Below, in pieces: positions 51,924 to 63,366 of a DNA stretch of 64,000 nucleotides (its first letter is position 1; the number at the start of each line of letters is the position of its first letter). Both the position numbers and the translations under genes were made by a program. Below the pieces are notes generated by a model. It was not told the origin of the DNA. It searched no databases and was given only the letters and a program-made list of their open reading frames with translations. The stretch is from Nemertoderma westbladi (Eukaryota; Xenacoelomorpha; Nemertodermatida; Nemertodermatidae). The stretch lies in contig JAUCBJ010006665.1 of assembly GCA_032718475.1 (NCBI GenBank), positions 1-64,000 on the forward strand, read 5' to 3'.

Positions 51924-54100
51924 GGCTTTATAAGATGGGGTAGTGAATCAATATAATGCGTCATGTGATCACGCCACACATTGTATTAGTAGTTGTTATT
52001 ACAACTTATACAGTAGATTACCAATGAACTTATCATTGTCAGTATTATAACACAACTAGGTATATTTGGTATATTTTGTTTTTGTATATTTGGTCATCTT
52101 CCCCACTTGAAATATTTTTGTGCTAATGTTTAGGTTTGCTGATATCCATAAAGTTGCATTTACTTTAGAATGAAATATACAACTCTACAAAGAAATGAAC
52201 AATATAATACAGCTCAATAATAATAATATAAACTTAAACCGAGTTTATTGGCCATTATTGACGGCACTTCGAATCACAATATCCACATGAAATGAGTAGT
52301 TTAAAATCCTGTACCTTCGCAAATATTTGGGGAAATAACTTAACAAATTTATTAATTTCAATGAGGAATATTACTGTAACTTATGAATGTGGGGCAAACC
52401 ACGAAGTCAGGTGAGCCTTGCCTTGACACAGCGGTATAATTAGTAAACCGTCTGACGGCGCAGTCTTTGGAAATGTTTGAACGTTTTAAGTCGGCCAATC
52501 ATTGATGGAATGGGACCAAACTTGGATAGTTATTAGTTAAGCTCTTGGACTCATGGGTCAAACTCATGTAGTCTTTCAAAAGTTTAGAAATTCTACAGAG
52601 AGACAGACTTCTAGCTAGTTCTACAGTTTCTATGTCGGTCGCTAGGGGGCGAAGTATAAGAAATCAGAAACCTAGAAGTAGCCATAAATATCCATGTTTT
52701 TGAATTGAAATGTAACTTGGTCTGGCGGAGCCGGTAACGCCTCATTATTAGGTCCTTCATCGTTAATATCTGCGTAATACAGTGTGTAGATTTATTTATA
52801 TTAACAGCTGATAACCGGTACTGGTAAAAATTTAACTGTAATCGTTTTCGGGTTAGTGTCGGACGTTTTTCTGCACATATTTTCTCTACGTCGTGTGACT
52901 TTCAATGATACATAAAAACATAAAATTAACTTAAATAAATTAATATAAATTAAAAATTGCAGGTTAAAAAAATCGTGATCAAAACAATGACAAAGTTCGA
53001 TAAAATACCATTTACGTAAATTGTTCATAAATTGTGATCAATTATAAACATAGAATATAAAACCCAAAATAAGTGCTGGTGCTTAGGATGTGGGGCGAGC
53101 CACGAAAGTAAGCGAGCTTAGCATACAGGTACCACTAACTCAATCGGTGTGTCTGTTGTTCTGTGGGACGAGCCACGAAAGTAAGCGAGCTTAGCATACG
53201 GGTACCATTAACTCAATCGGTATGTCTGTCGTTCTGTTGTGTTCAATTTTAAACGTTAATAACTCAGCCAAATCTTAATGAAATCCAGTAAGCAACCGAG
53301 GGTGAACTCTCTATAGCCGAGGGGCACTTGTATAATAACTAATAATCACGAACCCCCTCCTCTTATAATATATAACTCTGTAGTAGTCAGTAGTAGTAGT
53401 AGTAATAGTAGTAGTAGTAGTAGTATAAGTAGTAAGTAATAGTATAGGAGATCGGTTTAAACCAAAGTGATAAAGTAACATTATTATATAACATAATCAT
53501 ATAGACAAAGTAGAATAAGATACAGATTCATAATTATTTTATCAAACTCATGTTCTACTTACTTCAATGTGCCAATTGTAATAATAATTAAACATATTAT
53601 TCCGATTAATCTGCGTTTGGCCCTATAAGATATTATACTGAAGTGTTTTATATCAATATATCCATGCGAGTAAACAAGAAGTGAAGTAAATGTTTATTAT
53701 TATAGTTTTAGAAATTGAATGATATACCCAAGATAGTGAAATAGATAATATACAAGAAATTGCCATTTGATCAGATATATCAAAGCGGCGTCTTTAGTAT
53801 AATACCGTAATAGTATCAATTAACTCTGTTATACAATGTAAATATACTAAATCTATTTATAAATATATTATGAGCCCTACATTGTATATTTCTCCTACAG
53901 GTAGACAATGTAGATGTTAAAACTTGATATAATTTGGTATAATGTATAACATATTACAAATAAGACTGAGGCAGCTAAACTATATTGCAAAGAAATCAAA
54001 TATCCTAAAGTAATATACTAGACCCTCCCTCCACCCTATAAATAGTGTTCACCACCTACCCCACCCACCGCCCTTATTACTTCATAACAATGAAAGATAG
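51924..54100. other. Intergenic with short element ends and a (TAG)n tract
   Basis: No gene supported. GTGGGGCAAACCACGAAG at about 52390 and two tandem copies of a 73-bp unit beginning GTGGG(G/A)CGAGCCACGAA at 53090 and 53163 resemble the end of the 12014-13578 element. A (TAG)n-rich microsatellite lies at 53383-53446. Confidence 0.6.
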
Positions 54101-54539
54101 TACTGGCGCTCCGGTCACTCCGTTCCCTCCGCTGGGGGGGTTAAGTTGTAGGTTTTGACACTATGCAAAATACGAGCACAGAGTTAGAAGCGCATTGGAT
54201 AGGCGAACATTTCTTGCAGTGAAAGTATTTCCATACCTATTATAGTTTTCGAGATAGTTAGACATGAGTAGCTAAAATTTGAATATTTTTCGGTAAAGTC
54301 TGATTTCACCGGTACCTGTCATCCGAAATATGGATTGTGATATATCGTTAAATGCGGGTCCACTATCTGTACATTCAAATATTTTCAAGGAAAAAAATCG
54401 ATCAAGGGTTTTCGAAATATTTTCGAATTACCGGAAGCAGACTTTGGGCGACCATATCTCCGGTACCGGTAGGCCTATTGAGTCGAAATTATTTTTAATC
54501 TACTTAGAACACTCCAGTGAATGTTTTTTAGTTTGAAAG

Positions 54540-55710
54540 TTTTGCCCCAAAATGCTCAGAAGTAATTTCGAAAAAAATGATCATTTCGCGATCATGATCT
54601 TTTGACCCCCTAGAATTGAACTTTTTAATGGTTAAATTTTGGCTACCCCCCCTAATTCGAGGGTGAGGAATCTTTTTGTAATGTTAAGTTTTTTCATACG
54701 GTGAACTCACAGGACTTGGTCTTCGAAATAAAACCGAAAACATGATCTTTCGTGATCATGGCCTGATCAAATCGCTTTTTGAAAATTTCGAAATGCTTAA
54801 AAGTTGCCCCTTCTTAATAGAAGTCGATTAGTAAAAAAAAAATCGGGGGTCTCAAACAAAGTTTTCGAGAAAATCGGGAAAAACCGAAAAACACGATCTT
54901 TTATGATCAGGTATCAGATCTCGAGAACCGGTTGTCCGATCGAGCCAATTTTTTTTTAATCAACTCAGAATTGACCATTGAACATTTCTTACAATGAATG
55001 TTTATTAGAAAAATGCTTAGATTCGATTTTAAATATACTGATCTTTTCGCGATCATGATCTTGAGTTTTGACCCTCTAGACTAGAACTTTTTTTGCCCAA
55101 ATTTTGGCTACCCCCCATAATTCGAGGGTGAGGAATCTTTTTGTGATGTTAAGTTTTTCCATACGGTGAACTCCCAGGACTTGGTCTTCGAAATAAAACC
55201 GAAAACACGATCTTTCCTGATCATGGCCTGATCAAATCGCTTTTTGAAAATTTCGAAATGCTCAAAAGTTGCCACTTCATCATAGAAGTCGATTCGTAAA
55301 AAAAAAATCGGGGGTCTCAAACAAAGTTTTCGAGAAAATTGGAAAAAACCGAAAAACACGATCTTTAATGATCAGGTATCAGATCTCAAGAACCGGTTGT
55401 CCGATCGAGCCAATTTTTTTTTAATCGACTCAGGGCGTTGTTCCGAACGATTCCTACAGTAATTGTTTATATCCAAAATGCTTAGTTACGATTTTACGAA
55501 GTCCGATCTTTGCGCGATCATGATCTTGCGTTTTGACCGGGAAGAATTCACTTTTTTAAAATCTTTTAACGGGAATCATGACTAATGTGGGGTCGCTGAA
55601 TCTTTTTGTAATGTTAAGTTTTTCGATTGGAGCAAGCCTTGAGTGTCCGATTGCTGATCAAAACTGATCTTTGCTGATCATGGTCAAGATCATGATCTGA
55701 TCGCTCCAAA
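54540..55710. repeat. Three diverged tandem copies of a 460-470-bp GATC-rich unit
   Basis: Landmarks recur in order: a CGATCATGATCTT segment (about 54590, 55050, 55515), GAGGAATCTTTTTGTAATG (about 54666, 55128, 55589), and a GATCATGGCCTGATC segment (54752, 55218). Later units are progressively different. The palindrome TGATCA is very frequent. I see no coding capacity. Confidence 0.75.
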
Positions 55711-55912
55711 AAAAAGGTTGTGAAGGTAAACCCATATGCTGCCTACAGTTTGGCGCCGGTCCCAAGTCCGTAGCATTAGCGGTTCTGGACTTATCTCCAT
55801 AGCAACGTGGTTGCTAGGGAAGCGGACTTTTTGACTCAAATTGGCCCTAGCCGGAGAACCGTAGACTTTTTTAACACATTATGTATGGCGAAAAGTCTTC
55901 TGGATAAATTTT

Positions 55913-55928
55913 GGGGGGGGGGGGGGGG
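55913..55928 (+). repeat. Poly-G tract (16 G)
   Basis: Homopolymer in non-coding sequence. Confidence 0.9.
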
Positions 55929-57412
55929 TCTAGGAACATCCTATTGTTCGTTTTCGCTTAGTTGCTGAGATCCTCTCGTCCCACAAATCCCAGGATTCTA
56001 TAAAGGCATTCTGCTGGACTAGTTCCGTGGCCGGAATAGTGTTCGGTGTTCTGCGAACAGAGAACCTAATCGGTTTAGGGCCCTGACCGTCTAGCCAAAC
56101 TTGGTACACATGTAGTCTGGCAAAAGTTTAAAAATTTTCCAAGTTGAATTTCCGCGTGGCCTTCGAGAAACTAAGATAATAACAGTTAATTAGTTAATTA
56201 AGTTGATTAGGGTAAAAACAGCATTTTCAACCTGCCTCTTAAAGGATATTAATTATTTTCTAGTATAAGATTTAAATAATTATACTTAAAAGTTATACAG
56301 CTGTAATCCCCATACCCCATTCCATTATAGTTTTTAATTAGTTGAAGAGATTTGCTTTAAGAAATGTGTTTTTAATTTATCTAAACCTCATTAACTTATT
56401 AAAATGCCCGTCTCCAGCTATAGCTCCCACAGTCCTTGGCATGCTTGCTATTGCTAGCTGGTAAGTGGAACCAGACCAACACCCTCATCACTACTCCAAG
56501 GCATCATTGTAATGAGCAGGAGTAATAAGTCAGCTTGGTTATTGTGTTTACCTTACAAAATGATTGGCCGAGTACTTAATCATGATTCTTTAGAATAATT
56601 AGCTAAATAATTTCGTTGAGGTGTTGACATGATAAATTAATATCTCAGTATCAATACTCGGCATAAGGTAAGTTTGATATTTCTTACAAATTGGGTCGCC
56701 TCCACGCCTAAAATATTTCTGATATTACTTCATGAGGTTAACATGTTACCAATAAGATGAGTTTATTGATATCTTTGTTGGTTAAGAAAATTAAATAATA
56801 TGCGATCTTTAATTATTTTTGCTAGAAATTTGTGCTGTTCGTATATTTGTGAATCGCTTTTTTTTATTTGTGAAAGGCTTTATTCTCCTTTCTTTGATTT
56901 ACTGGTGTTTGGTTAAATTTCTTGAATACCGACTTTGTGATACAGTAGAATCGCTCAATATTAATCTGTATCTCATAACTAAGCCTCGTGCTGCGCGAAG
57001 GCCCTACGAACGTGTTGAGTTATGAGATATGATGGTACTCATTGGTTTTGATTTGAGTGTTGAGATAAACGTCAGATAAGAGTTGTTTACTTCACCTGAA
57101 CCGAGGTAGGGGTAGGGTACAGTAGTAGTCCAGTATACCACCCAGATTGGGACACCCATATTGTGAATGGTAAAAACTACAGACGTATAGTTATAGAATA
57201 TAGACGACGCAAGAGTATAATCCTTATCCGACCTATGGTAGATATCTCGGCGACCAATTGTACGAGGCTGTCCGCTTACTTCACGATCGGTAAACATTTA
57301 AACACAAAACAACTGAGACAACAAGCTACAGAGATGATCCTGGCTGCTAAAGTTAAGGGCGCTAAACTGAGGGAAAGAAGTCGAAATGATGCCGTTCGTG
57401 GCGTATCCATAA
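55929..57412. other. Intergenic; solo element end near 56986-57004
   Basis: CGTGCTGCGCGAAGGCCC at 56986-57004 is the reverse complement of the 5' end of the 12014-13578 element. The frame 57163-57450 is open for 95 codons but resembles nothing I know and its end lies in an inverted repeat arm. Otherwise nothing is seen. Confidence 0.45.
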
Positions 57413-58224
57413 TTATAACTTCAGGGATAATGACTGTAGAAAGGGTCTAATGCCACGGTTAACAAAAACAGTTTCTATTTATATGGCCATTTCATCCTCA
57501 CGGACGTCTTCAGTAAATAAATTAAAATAACATTAAAACACAATTTATAAACCTAAACCATAATATTAAATTTAACGTACGGTACAACCAATTATTATGC
57601 AACCAAATTCCGATATACACAGTATGATAGGATGTATTAGATTAATATATTTAGATTTATCATAATACTGCATGTAGGCCTAGAGATATAATTGTAGGCT
57701 ACAAGTGTTGTTAAGGTATTAGACGTTCAATATTAAATTTAAAAATTAAAAATAAAAATAAAAAGGGTGCTAAATGAAGAGGTGTAAAAAGGGTGGGTAA
57801 CGTTAAAACCATTAAATGATTAAAAATTGTTAAAAATTGTTGGTTCCAATATTAAGTCGTTGAGTTACAAATTTACAAATAAAAGTGAGGGTGGTAAAAG
57901 GGTAAAAAAATTCTAAAAAAATATTGGTTCTGAAATAAAAAATCATTAAAAATATATTTAAAAGAAGGGAAAGAATACCTAAGCCATAAAATTGAGGGGG
58001 ATAAAAGGACACATATTACTGATACTAAATAAAAGGAATCCCTACAAGATTACATATTACAATTTTTAAAAAAGTTTTTGTTTTGGTATTTCCTATTGAA
58101 TACTAATATGTTCGGCTATAGTACGTACATTACAGCTGGCTGACACAATGTATATTACAGCAAGTAGAGCGTACTGCACAGTGGCATTAGACCCTTTCTA
58201 CAGTCATTATCCCTGAAGTTATAA
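57413..58224. repeat. 44-bp perfect inverted repeat pair, 812 bp overall
   Basis: 57413-57456 and 58181-58224 are exact reverse complements over 44 bases, starting TTATAACTTCAGGGATAATG. The AT-rich DNA between them has no coding capacity. It could be a transposon remnant or an inverted duplication. Confidence 0.8.
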
Positions 58225-59440
58225 AACTGAGGGAGGACTACTGAAATATTATCACTATCGAAGGCAACGCCAACAAACTGTCAATCAACATAAGGACGGA
58301 AAGAGCAGGTGGTGGTTTCCCAGGTCCAGGGTCCACCTTTTATATGGGCAATGAGGATTATAAGAGGAGAGCGATTGTATTTTTTATCCAATTTTATATT
58401 TTCTAATTAGTAATTCTGCAGAGCTGAGCAGTGCCAATAATGAGCATGAGAGGTGTTCGATGGGTTATGTAGGCTGCCATTGATGTGATATAAGAGCAAA
58501 AAGGGGAGAATCAACAATCTGAGTAAGCGATCGTGTTTCGAGGGAGCTGGAATTTTAATTGAAACTAATGAATATCTACAAATTTACGTCAATGTCAACC
58601 TGGTGCTGCCTGACATACGTTATACAACAAACGAAGAAGTTAGCTTGGCCCTCTATGAAAAAGGCCAGATTGGGAAGTCAGAGTGGAGGGTCCCAGACTA
58701 CAACTCCCAACAGCAGTGGGTCAGTTTACATTTAGGCATTCACACGTGTCACATCCCTTGTGAATTTAAGGCGAATCACTAAACTTGCCCCATTAGCCAC
58801 CAGTACACCCAGCCCCGGCACTGCACAGCGGCAAGGAAAATGAACATCACCTGCTGGTAGGATGAAGTTATTATCCATGAACATCGGATGAGGTCACAAG
58901 GTTAGCCACACGGTTTTGGGAGGTGGGTGGATTGGATATTTGTCAGTGCAGATAATGACAGAGGAGCAGGTGGTATTGGTCTCTTACTACACTCCTAGAT
59001 AGATTCATCCGCTGCCAATTCTCAAGGCCTGATAGGATGGAATCATTCAGGTTCTATGCAAGATAAATTGGATTGTGCCGAATGACTACTGAAAAGTTTA
59101 GAACACGCAGGGCGCAGTATCTAATGATGATATTAGCCTAATTAGCTAAAACCCTAAGTTTTTAATACCGAACACGAAAGGGTAAGGAAAGGTTCAACTA
59201 TACATGAAATAGGTAAATCATCTGGAATAACATCTACTCCAAAAGTAAATTTATTCCGGGCAATTTAAGCCTGTGGTGCTGGTTTATAGCGTGGCAATAA
59301 CAGCGCAGCTGGTATTCCACAATCTCGGATCGGTAGGAACATCTCATTACCAAAACCAAGCATCGCCCTACACAGTACACACAATACGGATGAGTCATGC
59401 CCGTCACTGATAACAGAAACAAAACTGTCGGGGTGTTTGT
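58225..59440 (+). other. Possible relic of a LINE endonuclease region; otherwise nothing
   Basis: Around 58950-58980 the + strand encodes DRGAGGIGLLLHS before a stop, like the GGVGILL endonuclease motif of the LINE at 7671-10640. The surrounding frames are broken and I could not extend the match. Weak evidence. Confidence 0.25.
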
Positions 59441-59449
59441 AAAAACACG

Positions 59450-60140
59450 AGGAAAGGTTCGAAATGGCGGATTTAAGTAAGCGCGGGAAGCCAATTTTGA
59501 ACATCAGCTGTGAGTGGCTGCTACAGATTTGATGTCACTTTTGACTCTATAATGAATTAAATTCACGATGAGGAACATTGATAAAATGTTGTTCACAATT
59601 TATTGTAAACTCGGCAGATTGCCTGACCGGTATGCAAGCACCAGCCCGCCCTAACCGCCATTGCATTACAGTATCGGAGTATTGCTGCATTGCTTACGCT
59701 ACCGGAGACAGGTACACATTTAATATTCCAAGGAGCTGACTACCAATTATTATAGTACCGGCTGACCGGTATTACACAATTAGTGTTATTATTAATCTGT
59801 AAATCTAATCTGTGGGCCTTACCGTATTCAATACAGCAGGGAACTGCTGTATTGCACACCGGTCAGCAATCTGCCGAGTTTACAACATGAATTTAATTAA
59901 TTGCAGTGTCAAAAGACGCGCAAGACTCTCCTTAATATAACCCACGTGTGAAATAATTGAAATTTAATGTGTAATTGAATGGATCGAAAATTACTATCCA
60001 TATCCATAGAAACCAATATAAGAAATTATCAATTATCAGAGCACCACCCTAAATGACGTCAAATATGTAGCAGCCAATCACAGCCGATTTTCAAAATTGG
60101 CTTCCCGGGCTTATTTAAACCCACAATTTCGACCGTTTCC
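59450..60140. mobile_element. Palindromic element with long inverted arms
   Basis: 59456-59550 and the reverse complement of about 60040-60137 match imperfectly over 80-100 bases. Best stretches are GGGAAGCCAATTTTGAACAT with its partner GATTTTCAAAATTGGCTTCC, and GTGGCTGCTAC with GTAGCAGCC. Between them lies a second, nested inverted-repeat element (59603-59885). Confidence 0.7.
59603..59885. mobile_element. 283-bp MITE-like element nested in the palindromic element
   Basis: Left terminus TTGTAAACTCGGCAGATTGC (59603-59622) continuing CTGACCGGT. The right terminus (59858-59885) is the reverse complement with a single one-base indel. No coding capacity. Confidence 0.8.
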
Positions 60141-60156
60141 ACGTTTATCGTTCATA

Positions 60157-60210
60157 AAAGGAGCAGGTTACAATGACAGGCTTTTCTAACCAAAACAATA
60201 AACGATGACT
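60157..60210 (+). repeat. Single arm of the GGAGCAGGTTAC repeat family
   Basis: GGAGCAGGTTACAATGACAG followed by CTAACCAAAACAATAAAC matches the arms at 27753-27800 and 30966-31050. Confidence 0.65.
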
Positions 60211-60318
60211 CAATAACATAGGTTATTTACAGGGTTATTTTTGCAATACGAAAATACCACAGGTATGAACTATAACTCTTCATTGAATTGATCAGAGACG
60301 ATCAGTAGGTCTACCAAC

Positions 60319-62086
60319 CTGATCATCCTTAACGCATTCCACTTCGTCTTCATCTAGAGAACCCCCGCTAGACTGTTTTTCTCCGAGATCAGCGGGGCTA
60401 TGGTCCACATTGCTCTGGTTCCCTGACGCCGCTGTAGCTGATGAATCCACATGGTTCCCGCTCCCAGACACCACTGATACTACCGGTGGTACAGGCGAGG
60501 CGTCAAAGTCCACAGATATGTCCTCAAGAGAAGCGATAGCGCAACGCAATATGTGTTTCCGGTCGACTCGAATCTGTAAAGGACAGCATTATAGTGAACA
60601 GATGAGCAATATCGTAGTCCTACCTGATATAATCACAGAATTGAAGCAAATGCGGTTTGCATTATTTAATTTATTGCAAATTGCAATAAATTCAATTAAA
60701 TATAATATGCCTATATTCTTCATGGCACGTTCGTCAGTCATTCGTATCCAACCCATCCAATAAACGTTTTCATATTTGTCCCGAAACCAGCGGAGGCCTA
60801 TCGTAACCGTCGGTCGTATGTTAAATTCACGTTTTGTCCGCGTATGTGGAACATCCCCCACATGTATGTGGCACATTCTCCTCATGTATGTGGCACATTC
60901 CCCACATGTATGTGCACATTCCCCACACGTATGTGGAAATGTGGCATATTCCCCACATACATATAGGTGGCACATTCCTAACATGTGTGTGACACATTCC
61001 CAAAATATATATGTGGCACATTCCCAACATGTATGTGGCACATTCCCAACATGTATGTGGCACATTCTCATTCCTAACATGTATGTGGCACATTCCCATT
61101 CCCAACATGTATGTGGTACATTCCCAACATGGACATTGGACATGGTACATTCCCAACACATGTATGTGACACATTCCGCATATGTATCTGGAATATTACC
61201 CACAAGTATGTTTATGTGACACATTCCCAACATGGACATTGGACATGGCACATTCCCAACACATGTATGTGGCACATTCCACATATGCATCTGGCATATT
61301 ACCCACAAGTATGTTTATGTGACACATTCACTATTCACAACATATACTGATATATGTGCCACATTCCCACATGTATGTGTCTCCTGCCACATTCCCACAT
61401 GTATGTGTCACCTGCCACATTCCCACATGTATGTGGCAAGAGGCTCATTCTCACATAAATGTGGCACATAACAACATGTATGTGGGACATTCCCACAAGT
61501 ATGTGACAGATGCCACAGTCCCCATGTGGAACATATTCTTCTCATAGATGGAACATCTACTCACATACATGGATGCATGCCTGTCTGTCTGTGGTCTGTG
61601 GAATATTTTTCTCAATTGTCTGCGGAACATTTTCTCATCTGTTGTGGGACATTTTCTCACATGCCAGTATAGTCTCTGGAAGATTTTCTCACATTTACAG
61701 ATTTATGTGGAACATATTATATAACCTGTACAGCTGCATGGTATGTATGTAAAACATTTTTGCACCTTCTCTGGTTTAATATTTTCTAACCTGTATCGCT
61801 GTATCTGCGCTGCATCAATCTGCTTACACTGCCAGACTACAACTATCTAATATTTTCTAACCTGTCTCTGCTTCGGTCTGCTAACACCACAGCTATCGTT
61901 AAGACTGTTCTCCCCTTCCGAATCAGTGGTACCTGGCGACGAGTCCTCAGCGCTCACATTAATTATGTGCATCGTTTGTTTTTGTGTTTTACGTTTCCTT
62001 AAATAATTTGTATTTAAAGAAGAATTGAGAATATCATCGCGGCTTTCAGAGGAAACAGGACCCCATATATCCCATTTATCAGTCAT
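60319..62086 (-). CDS. Unrecognised gene, first two exons (partial)
   Basis: Two - strand exons with good splice signals and matching phase 0: exon 1 62086-61862 (75 codons from MTDKWDIWGPVSS to RPKQRQ, donor GTTAGA) and exon 2 60573-60319 (85 codons from IRVDRKHILRCAIASLED to VKDDQ, acceptor TTTACAG, donor GTTGGT). The product so far is 160 residues, rich in Ser, Asp and Glu, with a basic LRKRKTQK patch near residue 30. No membrane segment or known domain is visible, so a nuclear or cytosolic regulatory protein with a disordered N terminus is possible. I found no further exons between 60318 and 48308; the rest may be hidden by repeats or short exons. Intron 1 contains the CACATGTATGTGG minisatellite. 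ATG choice: first Met of the open frame. Confidence 0.5.
60845..61530. repeat. 22-30-bp minisatellite (ACATGTATGTGGCACATTCC type) in intron 1 of the unrecognised gene
   Basis: About 27 irregular units built on CACATGTATGTGGCACATTC, with insertions. Fainter units (GGAACATTTTCTCAC type) continue to about 61800, close to the exon 1 donor. The open frames through it on both strands (MWGMCHIHVG type) are repeat artefacts. Confidence 0.9.
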
Positions 62087-63185
62087 AGGATACGGTATAT
62101 AAGAGACACATAATATATTTATAATAGTGTAAGTTGGAATTTCTAAATTATCCTAGATTCCGGTTATAAATTACAGAACGGTAAATCTTGAATCTGTAAA
62201 AAGCAGAACCCAGTACGGTCAGACGGTAGGCCTACAGTAATGAAGGATAATACTGTAATAGAATATTAATATTATTATTAGCCTACAGTATTAACACTCA
62301 TCTGCTCATACTGTCATTGTGTCATACCATGATAAAATAAACATTTCACATTTATAGGCCTATTCCATATTATACTGTTATAGGGGCCTACCATAGCAGC
62401 ATAACCATAACAAATATGTACCGGTACCGGTATATACCGGTACTGGTCAGCTGGTATATGCATAATTACTGTGTACTGAATTATGGATAATACTGTAATA
62501 ATAGACTGGCATAACTGCATAATATAGGCAGATAGGCTGATAGGCCTACCGGTCACCGGATGCAAAATAGATAGGCCCACCGGAACCGGTAGCGCTACCG
62601 AACACGAACATTAGAGTAAAATAGCCATCACTCATTTTTTGAGCATCCAATAGGCCTACTGCAATAATATTGTCCTTGTCCGTTTATAACTCAGTAACTG
62701 CTTACAGGCTTAAGACATTCAGACATTAGATAGAGCAGTAGAGTGCTTTCAGTTGTTGTTGTTGTGTTGTGGGAATGCTGGAATGCAATCTAACAGACAG
62801 TCAGCAGGTCAGGCAGCACGCAGTGTAAGTAGGCCTAGGCCTACTGAAGTAATGCAGCACAGTTGAGCAGGTCAGGCTCAAGCCTACGCCTCGCCTACCT
62901 GCCTACTGGCCAACGCCTACGGGCCTACGTATATATCTGGATCTGCATGTAGTATCGGTCAGCTGGTCAGCCGGGTAGCCTTTACCGCGTACTGGTAGGC
63001 ACAGGCAGACAGGCACTGAGGAAGTAGGAGTAGGCTGGTAGGCCTAAAGTCTGATAGTGAACAGCTGACAGACAGACAGACTGGTACTTACAGACTTAGG
63101 CCTGACAGCCTGACCTTGGCCTACAGCTGTACAGTGTACAGTGTTGCGTTGCCTAGCCTAAAGCACAAGCCAGGGGTAAATCTTT
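62087..63185. other. Upstream region of the unrecognised gene; GGCCTA- and ACCGGT-rich
   Basis: No gene seen. Short palindromes TAGGCCTA and ACCGGT recur densely (62400-62600, 62820-63100). Part must be the promoter of the gene starting at 62086, but no motif is decisive. Confidence 0.4.
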
Positions 63186-63189
63186 TCGA

Positions 63190-63366
63190 CCTACGCGTAG
63201 GCCTACGCGTAGCTACGCGTAGCTACGCGTAGCTACGCGTAGTTCGCAACATTGGGTCATATATCACCAGTTTCAGAGTTTTAACAATAACTACGCGTAG
63301 GTGCTACGCGTAGCTACGCGTAGGTGCTACGCGTAGCTACGCGTAGGTCCTACGCGACCTACGCAT
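63190..63366. repeat. Array of the 10-bp palindrome CTACGCGTAG
   Basis: CTACGCGTAG recurs about ten times in two clusters, 63192-63242 (head-to-tail) and 63290-63350 (alternating with GTG or GTC spacers). Each unit is a perfect palindrome, so the whole tract can form cruciforms. Confidence 0.92.

Noticed and set aside
59234-59504. - strand frames of about 80 codons with CVLC motif, as a further exon of the unrecognised gene
   Set aside because: Their first part is an arm of the palindromic element at 59450-60140, two frames are open equally, and no family is recognised.
60589-61308. Frames rich in MCHIHVGN / MWHIPNMYV on both strands
   Set aside because: Translations of the CACATGTATGTGG minisatellite, open on both strands, with no sign of selection.
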